This document shows, piece by piece, positions 30,878-40,633 of a stretch of DNA of 64,000 bases. A model generated the notes under the pieces. That model saw nothing but the letters and a program-made list of their open reading frames with translations, made no database searches and was not told where the DNA came from. Made by a program: the position numbers and the translations under genes. Source of the stretch: Thecamonas trahens ATCC 50062 (Eukaryota > Apusozoa > Apusomonadida > Apusomonadidae); assembly GCF_000142905.1 (NCBI RefSeq), contig NW_013657654.1:327281-391280 (forward strand), given 5' to 3'. Each line of letters opens with the position of its first letter. Position 1 is the first letter of the stretch.

Positions 30878-33800
30878 ATGAAACGGTTTCGCAGCAAGGC
30901 GTTGGCCGTGACGGCTGCGAGCAAGTTCCGAGCGGCTGCAAAGGTACGTGGTTGTGAGGGGGGGGGGGGGGGGGGGGAAGGGGAGGGAGCGGACGGAAGG
31001 ATGTGCATGCACGTCACATTTTCTTCCATTCCATATGTTTTTTTTTTGATGAGAGAATCGAATGTCAAGTGAAAATGATTATGTCTGTGTGGGGGGGGGG
31101 GGGGGGGGGGGGAAGGGGTTGGCTGAAGGCGGATGCGTGGCTAACAGCGCGCTGAGGGGGAGGGCGGCAGCATGGCGCGAGCAAGATGGCAGGGACCAAG
31201 GCTGGGCGCAAGATCCAAGGCATGGCAGAGTCGGCGTACTCGCGGACACCGGCGGGGAAGCGGTATGCGGAGCGGAAGATGTCGCGGCTGCGGGCAGAGG
31301 AGGACGCGTTTCTGGTCGATCTCATGGAGGCTCAGTTTGACGCGGAGACGATGACCTCAGTGGAGGCTGCCATGGCCAAGGCACTGGCAGAGGTTGGTCT
31401 CGATGGCGAACGGGCGCGCGGGCGCGGCGGCCAGGTGGACATGACGCCCGAGGCTATTCCCGGCTGGGCCGGAACACCGCTGGCCGATGGCGAGTTTGAG
31501 GTCGGCGTCTGCGCCGCGAGCGAGGACGTCGAGTTTGCGAACGCCCTTGCCGAGGTCCTCATCGAGGGCGGGTTCTCGGTCACGACGGACCACGCGGCGC
31601 TCCATAACACGCGAGTGTTTGTCCTTGTCTACTCGGAGTTTACCGTCGCCGAGGCGCCGTCGCGGCTCCTCACCGACGCATCATCGCGGTTCAACAATGG
31701 GCTCACGACTATCATTCCTGTCGTCCACCCGCGATGCTCGCCGTACGTGCTGGACAAAATCCCCGACTCGCTCGCGTACGCGCTCGCCAACACCACCTGG
31801 TTCAACTTTCAGTTTGACCTCGATCCGATGTCCGAGGTCTACGACGACCTCGCGTCGACGCTCAACAACTACCTCCGTCCGCACGAGGCCTCGTGGTGGC
31901 TCACTGGGGTGTGGCGGTTCGAGCTGGTGGTGACCGGCGAGGCCGGCTCGGCCGTCTACGAGGTCAAGGACGTCCTCGTGTACCTCGAGCAGCTGGACGC
32001 GACGGCTGTCCGTGGCCTCACCGTCGACGGCATCGCGTTCACTGGGCGCCTCGACGGGACCTCGCTCTCGCTCACCGGCCGGTACGCCGGTCGATGGGTC
32101 CAGGACTCGGAGGGGTGGCAGTCCGAGTTTCTCGGCTTTGTCTCGCACTACGATCTCGTGCTTCGCAACGTCGGCCACTCGCTCGAGGGCACGTACGCCG
32201 ACTACACGCCAGAGGGCGGGCTCCGGCACGGAACTGCGCGCGGCGAACGTGGCGGCTCGGGCATCACTGGCTTTTACAAGCTCGCCCTTGACGAGACGGA
32301 CAACCTACCGCTGGCGCTGTACCACACTGGAGCAACCCGGCTCGAGCTTGCCCTTCCCGGCGCGTACGGCACCGTCCTCGACGGCGTGTTTGACGGCAAC
32401 AAGTTTACCGTCGCCGCTGAGCTTGGCCCGCACAAGGCCATCACCTTTGTCGGCTACCTCAAGCGCCGCGACGACGCCCGCCTCCACCTCAAGCGGCACC
32501 ACCTCAAGGGAGTGTACTACGCCGTCGAGGGCGGGCTCAACATCGTCGGCGCCCGAAAGTTCAAGGCCAAGTACTTGACCGAGTCGCGAGTCGGCCTCGT
32601 GCCCTCGCCGCCGCTGTATCAAGCCGGCTACGAGGGCGAGACCGGCGGCGAGACTCCGCCGGACGCCAGCGTTGACTCGATGCTGCACCAGCGGCTCCTC
32701 GACGCACATCTTGGAACGGGCACTCGGACGTCTTCGGCGGCATTTAGGCAGTATGTGTTCAATCCGCTCGCGGACGGCGAGTTTGCCGCCGTCATTGCCG
32801 GGCCGGACGACGTCATCGCACAGCACGCAAGCTCGCTGGCAGCGGCACTCGAGGCTGCCGGCGTCGGCCCAATCTCCACCGACTACAAGGCCCACGGCAG
32901 TTCAGCGAGGACCATGGTCTTACTCCTCTCGATGGCTACCGCTGGCGACGCTGCACTGGTTGACTACGTGTGCGCCGCAGCGGGGGCAGGCATGCCGATT
33001 TTCAACGTCGGCGTCGCGTCATGGTGGGACATCTTCTGCTCATCCGCGTGGGAGCCGGCGGCGGCGTCGCGGTTCAAGGCAGCGCTGGCGCGGCTGAACA
33101 TGACCGACGCGTCGACGCTGCAGCCAGACCACTCGTCATTCAAGGCACTGGTGGCTTCGATCAGGTCGCACATTGTGCCGCGGCAGCACATTCTCTCGGG
33201 CGCATGGATGCTGCGGCCGAGCTCAATGTCGGCCGACGCGGTGGGAGCGGGAGTAGCCGAGGTGCCTGCGGTGGCGACGTCGGCATCGGCATCGGCCGCC
33301 GCCGAAGACCTCACCTACTTTCTGCAGGTCTACCAGCAGCCGACTTCGGACGCGGTGACCGCAGTCGACTTGCGCGGCCACCGGTGGAGTGGCCGGTTGA
33401 GCGGGGCAGAGCTGGTCCTGACCTCGGATGGGATGGAGATTATCATGTCGCTCTCTGAGTGCGGGACGGTGATGCAGGGCACTATGCAGACCACGTCGCA
33501 CGACGCGGTGACCGGCAACGACAACTGGGCGGCATCATCCCAAGGCGGAGTGACCAAACGCGACAAGCTTCTCGGCTCGGCGCAGTGGATCAAGAAGCGG
33601 CTGAGCAAGGTCAAGTCGTACCACTACACCGGGACGCTTGAGGCCGATGGGCTCTCGGGCCTGTTCTTCGAAAAGCCCGAGGCCGAGCTCGACGAGGCGT
33701 CAGCGAATATGGTCCAGCGGGCACTGGCCTTTCACGCCGAGACCGGTGGTTGCAAGCGCGCCGGCGTGGAAGGCGACGCTGCTACGGCGTCGCGCGTGGT

Positions 33801-35391
33801 CTCTGCTATTGCCGAGCCGCGGTTCTTTGGTGTCTTCCAGCGCGGCGGCTCGCGGCTACTGGTCAAGTACGCTGACTCGTTCTACAACGGAACCGTCCGC
33901 GATGGAGCAGCCAAGTTTGTCGTCAAGACCAAGTCGGGGGAGTACAAGACTGTGGTGGGCCGGATTGTTCATGGCCGCTCGGGTACGTTTCTCCGCGGGT
34001 ACTCGTACACCTCGCGGCGTGGGGCGTTCAAGCTCGCGTACCGGGCCAAGAAGCATCTCTCCGAGGAGAACGTGCCTGTGATTGCCGCTGCAGACGAAGC
34101 CGCGTCCGGAGTTCTATGTCCGCTCGCGCTTGTCATGGACGTCGTCGATGGCTACTGGGCCGCGCTCCTTGCCGGCGAGTACAGTGTGTTTGTCTCGCTT
34201 TGGGTTCCCGGGACGGACACGACGCTGTCGCGGACAGATTTCGCGGCGCTGGCGGCGAGCGTGGCGACTGCGGAACCGCCATTCGGCGAGTACGTTGATG
34301 CTCAGTATGTGGGGCGGATCCCGATTGAGAACGATTCACTCGAGGCGTGGCGGTATGAGTTTGAGTGCCAGTTCACGGCGCGGAGCCTCCGATACTGTTT
34401 CTTCCTCACCGACGGCGGTAAGATTGTGCGGGCCATGGCGCAGGCGGACCGGACAGCCCACACCCGGGCGTCGCAGCATGACGTAATGATCTCGTACAGG
34501 TCAACCGACGCCGGCTTTGTTGACGTCTTGCAGGCTTACCTCGAAGACCACGGGGTCTCGGTCTGGCGCGACCGGCGGATGGAGGCCGGGACCGACTGGT
34601 CGTCGACCATCGCGGCGGCGTCGCGTGGAGCGTCGTCAATCCTCATCTCGGCGCTCTCGCGCAACTACCTCGCCTCGTCGCTCTGCACCAAGGAAGTGCG
34701 ACTGGCCGCAGAGCTGGGTAAGCCGATTCTTCCGATTATTCTCCCTGCGACAGCCGAGCCAGGCGAGGGTGGGCGGCGGATGGTGGCTGCTCCGTACGAA
34801 GCGTCCGGACCACCGGCAACGATCGCGCGGGCGCTTGCTAACGTCACCATGGTCGACCTGCGTGGGGCGTACAGCGGCCCGGACCCCGAGGATGGCCGTG
34901 CTCTGCGCAGGGCGTACCCGACGCAAATGTCTGCGCTGCTCCGTCAGATCCGGCACTCGCTCGCCTCGGGCATCACGTGGGACGTGAGTGGCAAGTGGCG
35001 GCTGTCGATGACGTCTGTTGGCGAAGAGGCCGAGACCATGGCACCGACGCTGGAGCTAGTCCAGTCAGGCTCGGCCGTCACCGGCGCAGCCTCACTCTTC
35101 AACGGCATGGTTGCGCTCGAGGTAGACGAGGCTGCATCGGGTGCGCTCGGATCACGGCTCTTCTTCACTCTTCTCTGCGACGACCGGCGGTGGCAGTTTA
35201 CGGTCCGGGCCATGCTCGCAGTCGACGGCGAGTCATTTGATGGGCTCTTCTGGTCGCCGTCGGGCAACCGCGGGGTGATTTCGGCCGCCCGGGTCTCACG
35301 TCGCGAGTCGGTCAACGTCGGAGGAAGGTCATCGCGCAACCTCGAGTCACTTGCGGACGCGGTGGCGAGCGCGTTGGAGAGCAGCCCTTAG
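30878..35391 (+). CDS. multi-TIR protein (two degenerate and one intact TIR) with beta-rich modules
   Basis: Exon 1 30878-30943 (MKRFRSKALAVTAASKF...), donor AAG|GTACGT, exon 2 from 31186 (or 31171, same frame); about 1,423 residues. Numbered from the 31186 Met: degenerate TIR-like 1 about 100-220 (GEFEVGVCAASEDVEFANAL, TTIIPVVHPR), degenerate 2 about 528-650 (GEFAAVIAGPDDVIAQHASS, MPIFNVGVA), intact TIR about 1097-1235 (HDVMISYRSTDAGFVDVL, GVSVWRDRRMEAGTDW, SLCTKEVRLAAELGKPILPI). The last keeps the BB-loop and the Glu used by TIR NADases; neither degenerate copy shows it. Each TIR-like part is followed by a beta-rich module (WLTGVWRFELV, LSGAWMLRP, VSGKWRLSM). An NTF2-like stretch (about 975-1090) is possible. 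Scaffold or NAD-cleaving signalling is inferred. Confidence 0.85.
30944..31185 (+). other. intron near the 5' end of the TIR gene, with G-runs
   Basis: Donor GTACGT at 30944; acceptor at gcgagcaag (31185) or gggcggcag (31170), both in phase 0. It contains two long coding-strand G-runs (about 30959-30977 and 31091-31112). Confidence 0.6.
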
Positions 35392-35458
35392 CGGAGCGGT
35401 CGTTGCGCGCCGCAGAGTGAGCATGACGAATGCGTCAGCCACAGCCCTGTGGCTGAGT

Positions 35459-38400
35459 CTAAGTTGTCATCTTTGTTTCGGCGGTGGTAGGCACCGAGTT
35501 GGTCGACCGCCGCCGTCTGTGGGCGATACGATTGATCCGAGAGAGCGTCACCGAGCCTGGTGGAGTCGGTGTCGTGTCGTCTCGCGGCAAGGGCTTGAGA
35601 GCAGGGGACAAGGAAAGTGCCCGCGCCCGGGAACTGCTCCGAACCCGAACTCTCCGCTTGCGGGTGACGGCATGTGAGACCTTTGAGGCGTTCGAGGCAT
35701 CGGATGCGCCCGAAGCTTCGCTGCTGTTGCCATCGCCATCGATGATGCGGCTGTTGCGTGCGCGAGCAACAGCCAGATGCGTCCCGACTTGACCATGGGA
35801 GGCTGACGAGACCATGTTGCGCGCCGATCTCGTGCGGAGAGCGCGTGGCTCGCGCGGGCTAGTTCTGGCCATGTTGCGGTGGGTTTTGGTGCGACGGACG
35901 GCACAACGTTCGATCTCGTATGACGACGTGTGGGCGCGGGCAGTTTGCGAGCCGTTGCGATCTTGAAGACAGGCATGGCCACGAGGCGAGATGACACCCG
36001 CAACATGATACTCGGTTGAATGGAGCGAAATCGAGCGCGGGCGGGACAGCCTGGTGCCAGACGGAGAGCGGCCGCGCGAGTTTGCGAGCCTCTCCGAGGG
36101 CGAAGTGCCCTCGATCGAGTGACGTACAAGTGCTTCGACGAGGGCAACACCGGATGGTGGATCGGCAGCCGTGTTGGGTGGACTGCTGGTGGCGAGGGAG
36201 CTGGCCATGGGAAAGGTGTTGGTTGTTGACTTGCCGAGCGAGCTGAGCGCTTGCTTTGTAGTCATGCGATTGGCGAGCGCCGGTGCGGCCACAATGTCGC
36301 TGGGGATGGCGTCTTCGTCGGGCCAGACGCTGGCAAATACGTCACCAGTGAGCAGGATGGCTGATCTGGCGATGCGCCGCATGCGGTCGTCGGTAAAGCA
36401 CAGCGAGCGAGAAGCAAGGTCAGCTGGAAGCATCTCCCAGATTTCGCACGGCTGGGCGAGGCCGCTGAAAACGAGGACAGCCAACGGCGCAAGTGCAACA
36501 GCGGAGCGGGAGGTGCTCGGGCTAGGCGATGACGACCTGGCCGAGGCGATGCGGTCAACAACTTGCCGCGAGAGCGCAATTTGGCCGCCCCAGGCGGCGT
36601 CAGTGACTAGCGTGGCGAGATTGGCCATGCCGCCAAAGTACTGGGACCTGCCCGCACGGACGTCAAAGGCCGATGAGACGCGGCCGTAGTGAACGCCCAT
36701 TCGAACGCGGATTCCGTTCCAGCACGCGGGTCTTCCCTCGGCCATGAGGCTCAGCAACCAGTTTGGCCACGACACGTCCATAAGCGCGCGTTGGACACCG
36801 CAAGTAAAGCTGATCATGGCCTCGACATCTTCATAGGCGACAAAGAAAGCGTCGCCCTCAGTCTTGAACTCGTAGCCGCCGGTGGCGGCAATGGCGGCGC
36901 GCATGATCTCGTTGTGCTTGTCGAGAACAAGGATCATCTGTTCTGGATTGGCCTCCCACAGGGCGGTCGAGTCCTGGATGTCGGTGGTGACAATAAAGAT
37001 CTCGCCCTGGGGCGCCTTGTCCGCTAGTGCGGCGTGGTATGCCGAGACAGACGCTGACCGCCGCGACCGGTAGAGGAGAACAATAGCGGCGATGAGGACA
37101 AGGCACAGGACCAAAAGCGCCCCGCTCATGGCAGCCACCGTCACAATTGACAGACCGCCCTCGGTGGTCTTGGTGTTCGGTGGACACTCCACATCTGCCG
37201 CCGAGCACATGCCACACGACTTGAGCGTCTTTCCCGAGTTGGGGATGCCATCGCAGCCGGCACACACGGTGTTGTTGCCGTAGCAAGTGCCGCAGTCGTC
37301 CTTGGCGAGATTAGAGCCAAAGCAAACGCCGCAGTCGTCCATGGCCGCGTTGTGACCACGGCACACGCCGCAGCTATCAAGATCAGCATCGTCGCCAAAG
37401 CACACGCCACATGAGTCGCGATCGGCGTTGCCGCGGAAGCACACTCCACAAGAGTCGCGGAAAAAGTTTGCCGTGGGAATGAGCGACGTCCCGCCGGCGC
37501 ACGAGTTGCACTCGTCGATGGCGGCGGTACCGCTGCAAGTTCCGGTGCAGTCGTAAATGGCGGACGAGCCGAGGACGCCGTCGCAGCCCATGATGCACGA
37601 CGAGCCGTCGCCGCCACAGACACCACAGAGATCAAAGAGCGCGCCGCCGTCGGAGACACGGATTCCGTCGCAGCCGACACACGTCGAGTTGTCGCCATCG
37701 CACACGCCACAGGCATCGAGGACTCCGGACGCACAGGTGGTGCAGGTCAGATCCTGGCCAAAGCACACGCCACACGAGTCGAGGTGGTAGTTGTACGGGA
37801 GCGGAGTCGAGACGTTGCCGCCGGCACACATGCCGCAACTGTCGATGGTGGCGTTGCCGCCGCACACGCTGTGGCAGTCGTAGTGGATGCTCGAGCCGTA
37901 GACGCCGTCGCAGCCGACGTAGCATACAGTGGCGTTGCCGCCACAAACGCCGCACGCGTCGAAATGTGCGCCGCCTGAGGGAATCGGCACCCCGTCGCAG
38001 CCGAGGCAGGACGAGCCGTCGCCATCGCACACGCCACAGACGTCTCGGACGAGGCCCGAGTTGGGCACCCCATCGCAGCCGGCGCAGGTCGCGTTCGATC
38101 CAAAGCACACGCCGCAGCCGTCCTTGTGGGTGTTGGCGCCAAAGCAGACACCGCAGTCGTCGCGATCGGCGTTGCCGCCAAAGCACACGCCGCAGTCGTC
38201 GCGATCAGCATTGGGCAGGCGGTTGGTGGTGCCACCGGAGCAGACGTTGCATGCGTCGAGGATAGCGTTGCCATCGCAGGTGCCGGCGCAGTCCATGCCG
38301 TTAGGGTGCGCGCAGGTGGTGCAGGGCGCGCCTGGGGTGAGGCAGGCGTAGCCGGGCTCGAGCTGGCAGGAAGATGAGCAGCCATCGCCTGGAGCTGTGT

Positions 38401-39939
38401 TGCCATCGTCGCAGGATTCGAGGCCGGGCGTGACGACCGAGTCGCCGCAGGAGGAGGGCAGTGGAGATGGGGGTGGGGGTGGTGATGGGGGCGGGGGTGG
38501 TGAGGGTGGCGGCGAGGGGGTGGGGGTGGTGAGGGGGGTGGGGGTGGTGCCGGCGGCGGGGGCGGCGCTGCGACGCAGATGGTGGGAGCGTCGCCAGAGC
38601 ACGACCATGGCGCAACGATGTTGCAAGAGGCATCGCAGCCATCGCCGACATTGGTGTTCCCGTCATCGCACTGTTCCGAGCTCTCGCGGAAGCCATCGCC
38701 ACAGGCAACCGGCAACGGCAAAGTAGTCCAGTTTGTGGCGACACCGTTGGGTGGGATCGAGCAGGTGATGTCTGAGGCACCGCCACAGCCAATGCCCGCG
38801 AGGTTGGCAAAGTCACCGATGCCGTTGGGTCTGAGAAGAGCGACAAGCCCCTGCTCGCAGCCGGAGAGTGTGGCAGAGGCACGCGACGAGACCTCGCCAT
38901 CGGAGAGTGTTCGGTTCCAGACGCGGACGTCGCGAACCGAGCCATCAAAGCGACCCAGGTAAAGGCCACGAGTTGCAGTCTTGGCGCCGTATGTGTAGTA
39001 GGTGAAGAAAGCTGATCGGTACCAAGAGGATGAGGTGGGAGCGCCGTCGACGTAGATGGTCCACGTGCTTGTGGTAGCGTCAAAGACCCCAGCGATGTGG
39101 CGCTCAACACCCTGGGTAAAGGTCCCGACGGGCGCGTCGGACTCGTAGCGGATGTAGCCCGGAGAGTAGCCGGCGGAAAAGGTGACAGCGTAGTCGGCGT
39201 CGGGATCGGGTCCGTACTGAGGGTTGGAATCGTCGAACATACCGACAATGAAGCGAGTGTTGTCGCCGAGAAATGCAAAGATGGTCTGAGTCGAGAACGA
39301 GTTAACAGTCACTCGCATCTCGATGGAGATGTCGGCGTCGATGTCAAGCGAGGGCCAGACACCGGGGCTGGATTCGTTGTACGCGCACGTCGGGATGGCT
39401 GGCTCGGGGGGGACGGCAAAGTCAGTGGCATCAAGACCAAGGCGGCGCTCCCAAGAAAAGGCTACGCCATCGCGCTCATTGTCTGGTGGCAAAGCCCGGA
39501 AGCGGATGGAGATCTGCGAGGCGTTGAAAAAGATGGGCTCGCCGATCCTTGCGCCGACGGGAGAGTTGCCGGACATGTCTGCGAGGACCTCTGACCAGTC
39601 GCCAACCAAGCCTCGATAGACGATGAGGTGATCGAAAGGCGGCTTTGTGTCAAACGAGTCAAAGATGAGCTGCAGCCCGCCTTGCAAGTAGTCAAACTGG
39701 TAGATGCAATCGACTGCGGCCGGGTACCCGCCGGTGATGTTGACGTAGCCTGCGGTGACACCACTGGTCGAGTTGAAGATCTGAGACGAGCACGATGCCA
39801 AAGCGTGGGTGTGACAAGGAAAGTGCCCGAGAAGCAAGATCATGACAATGGTCATCATCATCATCGTCATCATCATAGTACTCGTCCCCGTCCTGACTGG
39901 TACGCTGGCATGCGTTGCTATTCTTCGGCATCGTTCCAT
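35459..39939 (-). CDS. receptor nucleotide cyclase with CUB, lectin-like and Cys-rich CGVC repeats; one frame break
   Basis: Order: signal peptide (IVMILLLGHFPCHTHA), CUB-like domain, concanavalin/LamG-like domain (GVFDATTSTWTIYVDGAP, GLYLGRFDGSVRDVRVWNR) and a DUF4215-type Cys repeat (CGDGFRESSEQCDDGN). A Pro-rich linker and a second DUF4215 repeat follow, then more than 15 CGVC repeats (DDCGVCFGGNAD). TM is VTVAAMSGALLVLCLVLIAAIVLL. The class III cyclase domain has metal Asp in TTDIQDST and EGDAFF, and Lys in FKTEGDA, which suggests adenylyl specificity. Where cyclases have NxAAR this has NLATL, so the transition-state Arg is absent. A basic Ser-rich tail ends at TAG 35461-35459. Frames 39939-about 38520 and about 38520-35459 meet in a Pro tract of C5 runs; one missing C is inferred (1,493 residues). 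Confidence 0.86.
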
Positions 39940-40633
39940 ATTGGTAAGGTGTCAGGAGTGGTTTGACTCGCGACAATGAGAGATGTAAGCCGAGCAGTAC
40001 AGGGATGAACGAGAGGGTGACGGCGTATGAAAGGGGAATGGTGGGGGCGGTGGTGGTGGCGGCGGCGGCAGCGGTGGTGGTGGTGGTGGCGATGTGGTGG
40101 ATGGCGCGTGTGGTGTGGATGATGGCCGCGTGAAGTGCTTGCGGGTCGGGTCGTTGCGGGGAGCGGAGCGGATAGCTGTACGTTTGAGTGAGGAACAAAT
40201 GTGGGATGTGTCACGGTATACAATTTGACAACGTGGTATGTGTTGACAGATACGGTGCGGGGCGTGCTGCCCAGGTCAACAAATGCCAACCGGCCGCGGC
40301 GTGGCGGAGTCGGGCTGTCGGCGCCGAGGTTGGTGGCAGACTGGGCAAGCGACATGGACGAGTTAAAGCCGGGTGTGGGGCGACGGCGGGCAGCCATGCA
40401 GGCGCGGATGCGGTCACGGAGCACGGCAGCCGAGGTAGTCGAGTTGAGCAAGATTCGGGCGGGGCGATTCTGCGGAGCCAATTAGGTTCTGCGCCGTGAC
40501 AGAGCTCAGCTGTGCCGTTTTCGGTTGGCGCCAAGTTTAGCAGTTTGGGTCGGAAGGCGGAGGCGGGTGGACACGGCAGGGACAGGCACGTCTCGCTGGA
40601 GGGAGAGAGACGGCGAGAAAGGAGACAGCGGAA
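39940..40633. other. intergenic region with possible minus-strand exon
   Basis: 39940-40180 is rich in ggtggtggcggc-type sequence. On the minus strand 40469 down to about 40200 is open behind a plausible acceptor (ctaattggctccgcag). It reads LRDRIRACMAARRRPTPGF and GRLAFVDLGSTPRTVS, more protein-like than chance. No start, donor or partner exon could be fixed (40481 is TTG). Treat it as a candidate exon only. Confidence 0.25.

Noticed and set aside
40188-40499. Plus-strand frames of about 100 residues near 40200-40499
   Set aside because: No homology, antisense to the slightly better minus-strand candidate exon.
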